DNA of 22,643 bases from an uncultured Spirochaetales bacterium (GCA_934276485.1 CAKQTE010000130.1:1-22643), one strand, 5' to 3'. Numbered from the stretch's first letter, positions 1 through 8,394 are shown. Notes: a model not told the origin generated them from the sequence alone. Made by a program: numbers and translations.

Positions 1-1
1 A

Positions 2-67
2 AAAGGACCTACTAGCGTTGCAATAAACATGCAACAAGCAGGCCCCAGACTCTATAAAAGTGCATAA
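2..67 (+). CDS. possible 3' end of an unidentified gene (partial)
   Basis: The frame starting at base 2 is open from the left edge to a TAA at 65-67 and would encode about 21 residues ending in GPRLYKSA. Codon choice (atg caa caa, aga, ata) resembles the rest of the window. The next gene is on the same strand. Twenty-one codons are too few to name a family, and an open frame this short can occur by chance. A 6-bp inverted repeat overlaps the stop codon. Confidence 0.3.
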   Translation, partial: KGPTSVAINMQQAGPRLYKSA

Positions 68-75
68 TCATGCAC
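60..75. repeat. short inverted repeat GTGCAT-aatc-ATGCAC
   Basis: A perfect 6-bp stem (60-65 with 70-75) and a 4-base loop overlap the stop of the possible upstream gene. It could be a weak terminator, but no clear T-run follows. A second arm pair, GTTGCA (17-22) and TGCAAC (30-35), lies just upstream with a 7-base loop. Confidence 0.35.
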
Positions 76-102
76 CAAAATCTGTATATTTCTTCACGAG
101 AT

Positions 103-131
103 TTGACTTTTGCAATTTCCTCTAAAACAAT
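103..131 (+). promoter_or_regulatory. candidate sigma70 promoter for the isomerase gene
   Basis: TTGACT (103-108) and AACAAT (126-131) are separated by 17 bases. The -35 matches the consensus at 5 of 6 positions and the -10 at 4 of 6. Transcription would start near 138, giving a leader of about 52 bases before the ATG at 190. Confidence 0.4.
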
Positions 132-189
132 TAATTTCTTTTGACCATGCCTTCTTATGATGTCTCTTTATGCACAAAAAAGGATTGAA

Positions 190-1110
190 ATGTCTTTTCG
201 AGTGGATATTAAAATTATATCCATGATTAGAATTGGTTACAGAGCACATGATTTTGGATCATTTGATTCAGCAGATAAACTTGCATCTGCAATTGAAGAG
301 AAAGACAAGAACGCATTCATTCAACTTGCACTTAACAAAGTAATTCCTTCTGCCAGAAACTGGAAGGATTGGGATGAAGAATATATTGCATGCATTAGGG
401 AAGCCCTGTTAAAGCATGGCGTTAAGATTGGCATTGTCGGATGCTATATCCAACCTGTGCACCCAGATGAAGACAAAAGACGCTCAGATATCGAGAGATT
501 CAAGAAATCTATAAGGCTGAACAAGGCCTTTGGATGCAATATCATAGCAACAGAGACCGGCACTAGAAATCCAAAAGGTGGATATAGCCTAGACACAGCA
601 GAGCCAAAGTACATTGAATTATTCTATTCAGCCCTCTCTGAGATGGTAGAAGAAGCAGAAAAGTACAATGCACTATGCACTATTGAGGCTGTTGCACACA
701 CTCATACGATGTCGACTCCTGAAAGAATGGCAAGAATGCTAGAAAAGTTTCCATCAAAGAATCTAAAGGTTCTTTTTGATCCTGTTAACCTAATTCCATA
801 TTCAGGAATCATCGAGAAAGACGGAACATACCTTGCTCACCCTTCAGAGGAAGCACAAAGAGCTTTCTACACGCCAATATTGGACTTATATCAAGATAGG
901 CTTGTTGCAATACACTGCAAGGACTTTGTTCTATCTGAAAACGATGGACATAAGATTGGAGATATTCCTGCTCTTACCGGAGTATTCGATTGGAATGGAT
1001 TTATAAAGGAACTTGTAAAGAGAGGTATTGATGTTCCAATTACACTTGAAAACCTGGATCCAAAGACTGTAGTTGAAACAAAGAAAAAACTTGAGAGCTT
1101 TGCTCTTTGA
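190..1110 (+). CDS. sugar phosphate isomerase/epimerase (xylose isomerase-like TIM barrel)
   Basis: A cytoplasmic protein of about 306 residues of the AP-endonuclease-2/xylose-isomerase-like TIM-barrel superfamily, whose members isomerise or epimerise sugars and sugar acids with a divalent metal. The expected metal-ligand and acid residues sit at strand ends: Glu122 in ATETG, Glu166 in TIEAV, Asp197 in LFDPVN, His242 in AIHCKDF and Glu287 in TLENL. The start at 190 is chosen because AGGA (181-184) lies 5 bases ahead. ATG at 223, directly before the conserved IGYRAHDFG, is a real alternative. ATG at 157 has no ribosome site. It appears to be a single-gene unit, convergent with the salvage genes that follow. 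The substrate cannot be read from the sequence. Confidence 0.85.
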   Translation: MSFRVDIKIISMIRIGYRAHDFGSFDSADKLASAIEEKDKNAFIQLALNKVIPSARNWKDWDEEYIACIREALLKHGVKIGIVGCYIQPVHPDEDKRRSDIERFKKSIRLNKAFGCNIIATETGTRNPKGGYSLDTAEPKYIELFYSALSEMVEEAEKYNALCTIEAVAHTHTMSTPERMARMLEKFPSKNLKVLFDPVNLIPYSGIIEKDGTYLAHPSEEAQRAFYTPILDLYQDRLVAIHCKDFVLSENDGHKIGDIPALTGVFDWNGFIKELVKRGIDVPITLENLDPKTVVETKKKLESFAL

Positions 1111-1113
1111 TAG

Positions 1114-1140
1114 ATTAAGCTGCCGGAATGGCAGCTTAAT
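1114..1140. terminator. perfect 11-bp hairpin between convergent genes
   Basis: ATTAAGCTGCC (1114-1124) pairs perfectly with GGCAGCTTAAT (1130-1140) around a 5-base loop. It sits 3 bases after the isomerase stop and 4 bases before the stop of the opposing thymidine kinase gene. It has no long T-run on either side, so it may be a shared bidirectional terminator or only an mRNA 3'-end stabiliser. Confidence 0.6.
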
Positions 1141-1144
1141 TGAT

Positions 1145-2287
1145 CTAAAGCAAGTATTGTTGATCGAAAGACACAGGGTGTCTGTTTTCTGCTAGCACTT
1201 TCTCCAGATACTTAGTATCAAGATTGAGATCCCTAACAATCTTATGAAGCAGTACTTCATTGATGATATTCTGCTCACAAAATAGATAAGCAAGTGCCTT
1301 CTCTGCAATAAGACCTGTCTCTACAGCATTCATATACTTCTCAGCATCGGGTCCATTTGCATAACGCTGAACAAGATTCTTATAAAGCAATGATTTCTCA
1401 ATGTTTTCGTTTAGGCGTCTTAGCTCTGATATCAAACCATCAGGAGAACCGTTACTTGCGTCCTGTCCAAGAGGCTTGAGAGTAAAGAATGTATATTCCT
1501 TTCCCGGTAGATAGTGATGCTTGTCACAGCGAGATGCATAGTTAGGTTCAAGTGCACTATCCTTGATCTTGTCTCCACCGACAACAATCAACGGATCGAA
1601 AAAGAGCGCAGGACATTCCTTTTCGCCAATTTGATAGTACCTATATGTATAGAATGCATCTGCAGTGCAATCAGGATGCTCACAATATGCAGTAAGAGGA
1701 ATAACATCCGTTGCAATATCGAGCATCAAACGCGCTGTTGAATTGAAGAACTCACGTCTGAAATTCAATACAAGCGTTGGAAATACAAACATACATCCTT
1801 CATCGAGAGCATAGTTACGCGCAACGTAAGCAAGTCTCTCGTCAAAGAACGATGCTTCATCGATTATAAATGTTCCAACCTCAGGGTTATCCCTCAACAC
1901 CTCTTCAAAGCCAAAGCTATCACGAATTCTCGCAATGTTGGAGCCACAGCGAATATATCCAGAACGATAAGCAAGTGCATCATCTGGATACTCTGTGAAT
2001 CTAACACCATCGATAACAGAACGAATGAAGAAGGTCTTTCTTCTATCCCTTCTTCCTGTTGTGCACTTTTCCTGGATAACAGAACTCTTTCGAGATGCAA
2101 CTTCTGCATCTCTCCAAACACGAGCTGCATATTCTGTTTTTCCAGAGCCCATAGGACCTATGAGAAGAACCCTTCTGCCTGGCTTGGTGAAATCAAAATG
2201 AGAGAATGTCTCATGAACATCCAGAGTAGGAAATCCCAATGATTTCAGGAAATCCTCCCCCTTTGACTCATACTCAATATGCGGCAT
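1145..2287 (-). CDS. TK1-type thymidine kinase-like protein, about twice the usual length
   Basis: A 380-residue P-loop protein resembling type II (TK1-like) thymidine kinases, which phosphorylate thymidine/deoxyuridine in salvage. It has a Walker A GPMGSGKT (44-51), an acidic motif DEASFF (143-148, compare DE-x-QFF in the family) holding the presumed catalytic Glu, and a zinc-site-like pair CEHPDC (202-207) and CDKHH (254-258). Family members usually have about 190-200 residues. Here there is extra sequence between motifs and a C-terminal tail of more than 100 residues that I do not recognise. ATG at 2287 is chosen because GGTGGA lies 7 bases ahead. ATG at 2314 lacks a site. The gene overlaps the end of deoC by 14 bases, so the two are co-translated salvage enzymes. 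Kinase activity is inferred. Confidence 0.75.
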   Translation of the reverse strand: MPHIEYESKGEDFLKSLGFPTLDVHETFSHFDFTKPGRRVLLIGPMGSGKTEYAARVWRDAEVASRKSSVIQEKCTTGRRDRRKTFFIRSVIDGVRFTEYPDDALAYRSGYIRCGSNIARIRDSFGFEEVLRDNPEVGTFIIDEASFFDERLAYVARNYALDEGCMFVFPTLVLNFRREFFNSTARLMLDIATDVIPLTAYCEHPDCTADAFYTYRYYQIGEKECPALFFDPLIVVGGDKIKDSALEPNYASRCDKHHYLPGKEYTFFTLKPLGQDASNGSPDGLISELRRLNENIEKSLLYKNLVQRYANGPDAEKYMNAVETGLIAEKALAYLFCEQNIINEVLLHKIVRDLNLDTKYLEKVLAENRHPVSFDQQYLL

Positions 2288-2936
2288 CAGATGATCCACC
2301 GCTAACGATAGCAACGCCAGCGCTACATCCTAGACGAGAAGCGCCTGCATCGATCATAGCCTTAGCTGTTGCATAGTCCCTGATTCCACCAGAAGCCTTA
2401 ACGCCAAGCTTATCACCAACAGTTGCTCTCATCAGAGCTACATCTTCAACCTTAGCGCCCCACTTTGAGAAACCTGTGGAAGTCTTAACATAGTCAGCAC
2501 CAGCATTCATAGCAAGCTCACATGCAATCTTCTTCTCTTCGTCTGTCAAAAGACATGTCTCGAGAATAACCTTCAATAGCTTTCCTTCACATGCTTTTTT
2601 GACTTCCCTGATATCTTCCTCAGCTTCCTTGAACATACCTGACTTGATATATCCAACATTAAGAACCATATCAACCTCTGTTGCACCGTTCTTAACAGCC
2701 CAATTAGCCTCGTGAGCCTTTGTCTCTGTGCTCATTGCACCTAGTGGGAAACCTACTACAGTACAAACATTAACATCTGTTCCTTTTAGTAGATCTCGAC
2801 ACATAGGAACCCAACATGTATTTACACAAACAGAAGCAAAATCGTACTCCTTTGCTTCTGCGCATAGATTCTCGATTTTCTCTTTTGTTGCATCTGCTGC
2901 GAGTACAGTATGATCAATGTACTTTGATAACTTCAT
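2274..2936 (-). CDS. deoC: deoxyribose-phosphate aldolase
   Basis: A class I aldolase of 220 residues that cleaves 2-deoxyribose-5-phosphate to glyceraldehyde-3-phosphate and acetaldehyde, feeding deoxynucleoside sugars into glycolysis. The Schiff-base lysine is Lys151 in DYVKTSTGF. Asp89 in EVDMVLNVG and Lys180 in GVKASGGIRD complete the proton relay known for the family. Length is typical. The start is fixed by GGAGG six bases upstream of ATG 2936; upstream in-frame codons have no such site. It is followed by the overlapping thymidine kinase-like gene and preceded by the terminator of the DeoR gene, so it most likely has its own promoter within 2937-3030. Confidence 0.95.
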   Translation of the reverse strand: MKLSKYIDHTVLAADATKEKIENLCAEAKEYDFASVCVNTCWVPMCRDLLKGTDVNVCTVVGFPLGAMSTETKAHEANWAVKNGATEVDMVLNVGYIKSGMFKEAEEDIREVKKACEGKLLKVILETCLLTDEEKKIACELAMNAGADYVKTSTGFSKWGAKVEDVALMRATVGDKLGVKASGGIRDYATAKAMIDAGASRLGCSAGVAIVSGGSSDAAY

Positions 2937-3023
2937 ATATATCCTCCAAACAGAGAAAGAGTACTCCATAAACACCAAGTTGGCAACAAAGGATATTGGA
3001 AAGATAGATTTTTAATACTTTGA

Positions 3024-3060
3024 GAAAAAAAGAAACAGCCTCTTCATTTTCACAAAAGGC
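3024..3060 (-). terminator. rho-independent terminator after the DeoR gene
   Basis: Reading the minus strand, GCCTTTT (3060-3054) pairs with AAGAGGC (3044-3038), including one wobble, around a 9-base loop. A T-rich run of about 12 bases (TGTTTCTTTTTTTC) follows. It lies 34 bases after the DeoR stop and separates that operon from deoC. Confidence 0.7.
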
Positions 3061-3093
3061 CATCTAAAGAATAAATGACTATATTATAAGATT

Positions 3094-3861
3094 TTAATCT
3101 CTATTTGCAATTACGACTTCAACGCCGCTGCTTTCAAGTTTTGCTTTTAAATCCTCAGAGATCTTGTCTGTAACGAATATATCTATATCAGACCAAGAAC
3201 ATACACGCGCAAACGCTCTAGTGCCCTCTTTTGAGGAATCTGCCAAGAAACATGTCTTGGAAGAACTCTTGATCATGGCCATCTTAGTCTCTGACTCGAT
3301 AACATTTGAGCAATATATTCCTTCCTCTGTATAGCTAGATGCTCCCATGAAGAATATATCTGCATGCAATTTTTCAAGCTGCAATCGTGTAAAATAGCCA
3401 ATTGCACCAAGAGAGAATCGTCTTAGGCTTCCCCCAAGAACAACAACTTCTACAGATTCATCATTCAATACTCTCTCGAGTGCCAATAAGGACCCTGTAA
3501 CCATTGTGACTTTCTTATCAGATAGAAAGTTTGACACATGTACGGTGGTACTACCAGAATCAATGATTACAGTATCTCCTCTCGAAATAAAGCGAGAAGA
3601 TGCTTCTGCAATCATCTCTTTCTCGCTTTTGTATTCATTGATTGTCTTTGTAACAAGGCGAGCTATGGACTTTTGCTCAGGAGATGTTGCACCTCCATGT
3701 GTACGATGCAAAAGTCCTTTTTGTTCAAGAGCATCCAAATCGCTTCTGATAGTCACAGAAGAGACACTGAACTTTTCAGCTAGCTCCTCGACAGTAACAT
3801 AATCTTTATCAGAAAGAAACGCGATAATCTCATCTCGCCTTTCATGGACACTCTTTGACAT
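3094..3861 (-). CDS. DeoR-family transcriptional regulator
   Basis: A DNA-binding repressor of 255 residues. The N-terminal winged helix-turn-helix runs from about 8 to 55 (VTVEELAEKF, SVSSVTIRSDLDALE, then the wing LHRTHGG, the DeoR hallmark). The DeoRC sugar-phosphate sensing domain follows, with IDSGSTTVHVSNFL and FFMGASSYTEEGIY. The start is ATG 3861, because AGGTGAG lies just ahead; the in-frame GTG at 3870 falls inside that ribosome site. It sits 18 bases after the phosphohexomutase and is the last gene before a terminator, so it probably controls its own operon in response to a phosphosugar made or consumed there. The effector is unknown. Confidence 0.92.
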   Translation of the reverse strand: MSKSVHERRDEIIAFLSDKDYVTVEELAEKFSVSSVTIRSDLDALEQKGLLHRTHGGATSPEQKSIARLVTKTINEYKSEKEMIAEASSRFISRGDTVIIDSGSTTVHVSNFLSDKKVTMVTGSLLALERVLNDESVEVVVLGGSLRRFSLGAIGYFTRLQLEKLHADIFFMGASSYTEEGIYCSNVIESETKMAMIKSSSKTCFLADSSKEGTRAFARVCSWSDIDIFVTDKISEDLKAKLESSGVEVVIANRD

Positions 3862-3879
3862 GGCACTCACCTATATTAT

Positions 3880-5424
3880 TCAATAACTTGCTTTACCAGC
3901 ATTGACGTACTCATCTGTAATTTCATGGATCAGTCCGTTCATCTTCTCGCAACTTGCTTTATCGTTTGAAGCAACTTCCCATCTAACCATTGCATCTTCA
4001 CTTCTGCTGATTCTCTCAGCAACTTGTACCCAAGATCCCTCCAAAGTAGAGTTCTTGTCAAAAGACTGAGGAAGGTTGAAACGCATCAAAACAGCATCTA
4101 GATCAGAACCGTCTTCCATTGTCTTTATTACATGTGCACCCAAGCTCTTCATCTTATCTTCGACTCTATCCATCAACTCTGGCATGATCTCAGGATGCTT
4201 CTCACAGTGCAAAGGCCATTCACGCTCTCTAAATAGGCTATGCTCCTTCTCTTGCGCAAGCTTATATTGCTCAGGGTTTTCATGATAGCACTTTGCAGTC
4301 AATAGTGAATAGAAGAGTGTTGATTCAACTGCCGCAGCTCCCTTTGAAAAATCATTGATATCATAAGGAAGATTTATGTAGTAGTGAGCAGACTCTTCTT
4401 CTGCTGCTATGTATCCATTAGCAAAGTTCTCTCTGAGTTTTGCCTTGATAAATGAATGTCCATTTCTGATGATATGCACACCAACGCCTTGCTTTGCCAT
4501 ATCGACAACAGCTGCAGGAATTGCCTTGACATCAGCATAGAACTGAGGCTCTCTATCTCCAAGGAATGGCCTATATAGCTTTACAAGCTCTGGAATCAAT
4601 ATGGACATATTGTATCCAGGAACTATTTGGGAACCGTTCGGAGCAATCAGATCAAGCCTGTCTCCATCTCCATCAAAGCAGAAGCCAAAGTTGCATTTCT
4701 CTTCAACAATAGCCTTACGAGCTGGTGCGATACTGCTTTCGATGATTGGATTAGGGTCTCCTGATGGGAAGAATCCATTTGGAACAACATGACGAAGCAC
4801 TAGATCAGCTCCAGTTTCCTGGAATGCAAGAGCAATCTCTGTCCCACTGGAACCAGACAAGAACTCAAGCATGATTCTCTCGCCTTTCAAGTCTCCACTC
4901 TTTAGGCCTGCTAGCTTTAATGAGTAATCGATAAAGGAATCGAGATAGTTGATAACAGTTACTTTACCCTTTGCACTTACTGGAGGAACAACGACGTTGT
5001 TGATGTAGTTTTCCTTGATCTTAGCAACTCCACCATCTGGACCATAGCCAAAAGCAAGAGGAATGAGATCCTGTGCCATAAGCTTCATGCCAACATACTC
5101 TTTTGGATTATGGCTTGCAGTTAGCATTACTCCCGCGCTATCTCTATGCTTCATCATCGAGTGATAGAATTGGCAAGTTGAAATTGGTTGAGGATTGATA
5201 AAGACATTGATTCCAGCATTTCTCATCATCATAGCAAGGTCTTCAGCCATCTCTGGAACATATAGCCTTGCATCGTGACAGATCACAATGCTATCTGCTT
5301 TCAATGAATCCTTAACGTATGCAACAACTGCATTATATAGTCTCAACTTCAACTCATCATCCAAGTTTGAGATCTTTGTTCTAATGTCATATGCTTTGAA
5401 AGCACCTAGATTCAAATCTTTCAT
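3880..5424 (-). CDS. alpha-D-phosphohexomutase family protein
   Basis: A 514-residue member of the phosphoglucomutase/phosphomannomutase superfamily, which moves phosphate between C1 and C6 (or C5) of sugars through a phosphoserine. Visible are the AYDIR start (11-15), the catalytic loop TASHNP with Ser104, the Mg site DGDGD (251-255), RNGHSFIK (320-327) and the sugar loop EEESAHYY (342-349, usually GE-x-SGH). The domain-4 phosphate loop reads RISRSED (471-477) rather than the usual R-x-SGTEP or R-x-SNTEP, so specificity may differ. The start codon overlaps the stop of the metallo-hydrolase gene as ATGA, with GAGG four bases ahead. It could be a phosphoglucomutase, phosphomannomutase or phosphopentomutase; the sequence does not decide. 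Confidence 0.87.
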   Translation of the reverse strand: MKDLNLGAFKAYDIRTKISNLDDELKLRLYNAVVAYVKDSLKADSIVICHDARLYVPEMAEDLAMMMRNAGINVFINPQPISTCQFYHSMMKHRDSAGVMLTASHNPKEYVGMKLMAQDLIPLAFGYGPDGGVAKIKENYINNVVVPPVSAKGKVTVINYLDSFIDYSLKLAGLKSGDLKGERIMLEFLSGSSGTEIALAFQETGADLVLRHVVPNGFFPSGDPNPIIESSIAPARKAIVEEKCNFGFCFDGDGDRLDLIAPNGSQIVPGYNMSILIPELVKLYRPFLGDREPQFYADVKAIPAAVVDMAKQGVGVHIIRNGHSFIKAKLRENFANGYIAAEEESAHYYINLPYDINDFSKGAAAVESTLFYSLLTAKCYHENPEQYKLAQEKEHSLFREREWPLHCEKHPEIMPELMDRVEDKMKSLGAHVIKTMEDGSDLDAVLMRFNLPQSFDKNSTLEGSWVQVAERISRSEDAMVRWEVASNDKASCEKMNGLIHEITDEYVNAGKASY

Positions 5425-6155
5425 AAAACCTCAATTTCTCCTAATGGAGAAGCATTTTTCGCGCCAGGGAACACTTCCCTAGCTTCATTTTCTATTAACA
5501 AACTCTTTTCTTGGCTCTTTGGCAGATGCACAATCCGTAGGGCTTTTGCATTCAAACTTACAGCCAATAGTCCTGCGTCCAGTCCGCTTTGATGTCCTTT
5601 AACAACCAATGATGGTTTATCTTCCTCCAAGCCTGATGCTTCACTAATCAATAAATCAGCATCCTTCATAATCTCCAATGGTGTAGAGATAGGTCTTGTG
5701 TCAGATGTGTAAACAACCTTTTTACCATTGGAGGAGAACACTAGTCCAAAGCTATTTGGGGTGTGATCAGTATCAAAGTAATCGATATTCACCTCCCCGC
5801 ATGAGAAAGAAGAAATCTCAACAAGTTCTATTGGAAAAATCCCTTTCTTCTCTTTTAGCTTAAATAGATCGATCATGCTCAGAGCTAGCTTTAAAGCATC
5901 ACCTTTTGCATGTATTGTCAGCTTTTCTTTTCTTCCAGATAGCCACATTTGATGCAATAGCGACACTAGTCCATATACATGATCAATATGCTCATGTGTG
6001 ATCACAATGTCGCTAACATTGGCATCCACAGCCACAGAAAGGGAGCCAGAGCAATCGATTAGTATCGAATTACCCTGATGCTCGAAAAGTAGGGATGTAT
6101 TCAAATCATGCTCTGTTTGAACACTGCCCTTGCAACCAAGAAATGTTACTTTCAT
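5421..6155 (-). CDS. metallo-beta-lactamase-fold hydrolase, RNase Z-like
   Basis: A 244-residue MBL-fold protein. The metal motif HEHIDH is at 54-59. Further ligands are plausibly His131 (DTDHTPNSFG), Asp152 (YTSDTRP) and His188 (KGHQSG), the layout of the RNase Z/phosphodiesterase branch. It lacks any recognisable long flexible exosite arm of true tRNase Z and has no obvious signal peptide, so a cytoplasmic phosphodiesterase or small-molecule hydrolase is more likely than tRNA processing. It is coupled at both ends by 4-base ATGA overlaps, to tctA upstream and to the phosphohexomutase downstream, which suggests a role in the same pathway. The substrate is unknown. Confidence 0.82.
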   Translation of the reverse strand: MKVTFLGCKGSVQTEHDLNTSLLFEHQGNSILIDCSGSLSVAVDANVSDIVITHEHIDHVYGLVSLLHQMWLSGRKEKLTIHAKGDALKLALSMIDLFKLKEKKGIFPIELVEISSFSCGEVNIDYFDTDHTPNSFGLVFSSNGKKVVYTSDTRPISTPLEIMKDADLLISEASGLEEDKPSLVVKGHQSGLDAGLLAVSLNAKALRIVHLPKSQEKSLLIENEAREVFPGAKNASPLGEIEVL

Positions 6156-7672
6156 TTATTTGCAGCCTTTCTTCTCTTGATAACAGGAACAACGATTGTT
6201 GAAATTGCAATCAAGATGAAGATCCAACAAATTGGCTTTGTGAAGAATGTTAAGTAGTTACCACCAGCAAGCTTTACAGCTCGTCTGAAGTTTTCTTCAA
6301 ACATTCCACCCAGAATAAGACCAAGTACAATTGGTGCAATTGGATAGTCATCCTTCTTCAAGAAATATCCAACAAGACCCATAACCAGTGAAATTACCAT
6401 GTAGTAGATACCTGTTGTAACAGACTGGCCAGCAACTGCATACGAACCGACATAAGATAGCAACAAGATTATTGGCAACAATATGCGCTGTGAAATCTTG
6501 AGAATCTTTGGATATACCCTTACCCCTGCGAACTGGTATATAACCATGAAAATATTCGCAAAGAAGAGAGCAATGAAGATTCCATATACCAGTGGCATAT
6601 TCTGCTGGAACAACTGGAATCCAGGAGTAACACCCTTGATCATCAAAGCTCCAATAAGGACAGCTGTTGCAGCATCTCCTGGAATTCCGAGAGCGAGTGC
6701 AGGAATCAAAGCACCTCCTGTTACTGCGTTGTTTGCGACCTCTGGTGCAAATACACCTTCCAAACATCCCGTTCCTGGCTGTTCAAGCTTACCTTTGCTG
6801 TTAGCACAAATGCCTTCTGCTGCATTTCTACTCATGAATACAGCAATGGATGCACCTGTTCCAGGGATTGCTCCTACAAGCGTACCGATTCCTAGTGATG
6901 ATAGAATGATCTTCCACATATCCCTGATCTTCTTGAAAGAAGGGAATACCTTTCCGATATTTGTCTCAACATGTTTCTCTTGCTTCTTTGTAAGATTTAC
7001 AAGCTCTGAGAATACCTGGCTGATTCCATATAGACCAATCAGTGTTGCAGTTAGGTCCAATCCCTTAGCAAGAGGTGTGTGAGCAAGCTGGCTTGAGAAT
7101 GGAATTCTAAGCTGACCTGAGAATGGGTCTGTTCCCAAGAATGCCAAAGCCATTCCGAAAGCGCCCATCAATAGGCCCTTTAGGATATTCTTTCCACTAA
7201 CGGAAGCAATAATAACCAGGCCCACAAGAGCAAGAGTTGTCTTCTCTGCCGGACCAAAAGCCAATGTAAGCTTTGCAATAAGTGGCGCAAATAGCATCAA
7301 ACAGATCAAAGATCCCATGCCTCCGATAAAGGAAGCAACTATAGCACCCCCCAAAGCCTGTCCTGCTTGTCCTTTCTTAGTCATCAACAAGCCATCTTCT
7401 ACTGTTGCAATTGCGTTAGGGTTTCCTGGAATTCCCAACAAGATAGCAGGAATACTTGCTCCACATACTGCTCCGCAATATACAGAGAGAAGCATTCCGA
7501 TACCTGTAGCAGCAGATAACTGGAAGCTAATTGGCATTACTAGAGCAATTCCCATTGTTGCTGTTAGTCCTGGAAGAGCGCCTAGGACAATTCCTAGAAT
7601 TGAACCAAATGAACACCAAAGCATTGTTTGAATGTTAAGGACCATTCCAAGTCCTTCAATAAATGCATTCAT
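6152..7672 (-). CDS. tctA: tripartite tricarboxylate transporter, large permease (TctA family)
   Basis: A 506-residue polytopic inner-membrane protein, the large channel subunit of a TTT (TctABC) secondary importer driven by ion gradients. Two PG-rich hallmark segments are present: GALPGLTATMG near residue 25 and GAIPGTGASIAVF in the second half, as expected for the internally repeated TctA fold. Length is typical. The start ATG 7672 is preceded by AGGAGG at 7-base spacing; the longer upstream frame reads back into tctB and is rejected. It lies 10 bases after tctB and overlaps the MBL gene by 4. The transported substrate is probably a carboxylate, but no particular one can be read from the sequence. 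Confidence 0.95.
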   Translation of the reverse strand: MNAFIEGLGMVLNIQTMLWCSFGSILGIVLGALPGLTATMGIALVMPISFQLSAATGIGMLLSVYCGAVCGASIPAILLGIPGNPNAIATVEDGLLMTKKGQAGQALGGAIVASFIGGMGSLICLMLFAPLIAKLTLAFGPAEKTTLALVGLVIIASVSGKNILKGLLMGAFGMALAFLGTDPFSGQLRIPFSSQLAHTPLAKGLDLTATLIGLYGISQVFSELVNLTKKQEKHVETNIGKVFPSFKKIRDMWKIILSSLGIGTLVGAIPGTGASIAVFMSRNAAEGICANSKGKLEQPGTGCLEGVFAPEVANNAVTGGALIPALALGIPGDAATAVLIGALMIKGVTPGFQLFQQNMPLVYGIFIALFFANIFMVIYQFAGVRVYPKILKISQRILLPIILLLSYVGSYAVAGQSVTTGIYYMVISLVMGLVGYFLKKDDYPIAPIVLGLILGGMFEENFRRAVKLAGGNYLTFFTKPICWIFILIAISTIVVPVIKRRKAANK

Positions 7673-7682
7673 CCTCCCCCTC

Positions 7683-8384
7683 CTACCAATTAATGATTCC
7701 AGGTGCCAAAGAGACCATGAAGAATTGCTTGAATACGATGTATAGATACAAAACTGATGCATAGGACACTAGTCCACTAAGAACCAAGTGCTTCATCACA
7801 TCACTCTTCATCTTCTTATATACAAGGAATACAAAGAGAACCAAGAAGATTGTTACAACTATCAAGGAAAGAAACGCTGTTACATTTGAGTTTCCGAAGA
7901 AAGCAGGAATAGAGCCCCTTCTTCCTAAGCGAAGGCACATACGTGTCATCTTTCTGAAGATAGTATATACAACCAAACTTGATAAAAGTGTTCCAAGCCC
8001 AACAAGAATCTGGTTCTTGATAGAGCAATTATCGTCAAGAGTCATGAATGTGCTAGCTAGTGCATATAGTAGTAGTACAGAAGAGAGTACAAAACCAAGA
8101 AGGTTATGCAATACAACATACAAAACAGCACAAATAAATGTAAGAACAAAAAGGTTTCTTGTTTTAGGATCAAGCTTTTTAGAGCTATCTGGTCTTTCCT
8201 TGATCGTTAGATATCCAAATCCAAGAAACATAAAAATAGAGAGAACCAATGGTAGTAGCATTCCACCTGGGTCTCCACCAACCTCATCTCCGATCATCTT
8301 GCTGTTTCCACTTGAAACAACATAGATAAAGTACAAAAGGGAGACAATTGTCATTGTAAAAGGCAATGCCTTGATTTTTTTCAT
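7683..8384 (-). CDS. tctB: tripartite tricarboxylate transporter, small permease (TctB family), extended
   Basis: A membrane protein of 233 residues with about seven hydrophobic segments. The typical TctB mark GDPGGMLLPLVLSI near residues 36-50 and its position between tctC and tctA identify it. Most TctB proteins have about 150-180 residues and four membrane spans. Here a segment ending VVYTIFRKMTRMCLRL, which looks like the normal TctB end, is followed by about 75 residues with two more spans and a second similar ending (LYLYIVFKQFFMVSLAPG). The start is ATG 8384, with GAGG five bases ahead, directly downstream of an intra-operon hairpin that should limit expression relative to tctC. Confidence 0.82.
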   Translation of the reverse strand: MKKIKALPFTMTIVSLLYFIYVVSSGNSKMIGDEVGGDPGGMLLPLVLSIFMFLGFGYLTIKERPDSSKKLDPKTRNLFVLTFICAVLYVVLHNLLGFVLSSVLLLYALASTFMTLDDNCSIKNQILVGLGTLLSSLVVYTIFRKMTRMCLRLGRRGSIPAFFGNSNVTAFLSLIVVTIFLVLFVFLVYKKMKSDVMKHLVLSGLVSYASVLYLYIVFKQFFMVSLAPGIINW

Positions 8385-8394
8385 ATGAACCTCG

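Noticed and set aside
1..156. A tRNA or small RNA at the left edge, suggested by two nearby inverted repeats
   Set aside because: No cloverleaf, no T-arm GTTCRA motif and no convincing terminator; only short stems are present.
2975..2983. CCAAGTTGG palindrome upstream of deoC as an operator
   Set aside because: Nine bases is short enough to be chance, and no second copy or clear promoter overlap was found.
6483..7082. A 199-codon open frame on the plus strand opposite tctA
   Set aside because: It is the antisense of a strongly conserved membrane protein, has no ribosome site, and its proline-rich sequence is what antisense of Gly/hydrophobic codons gives.
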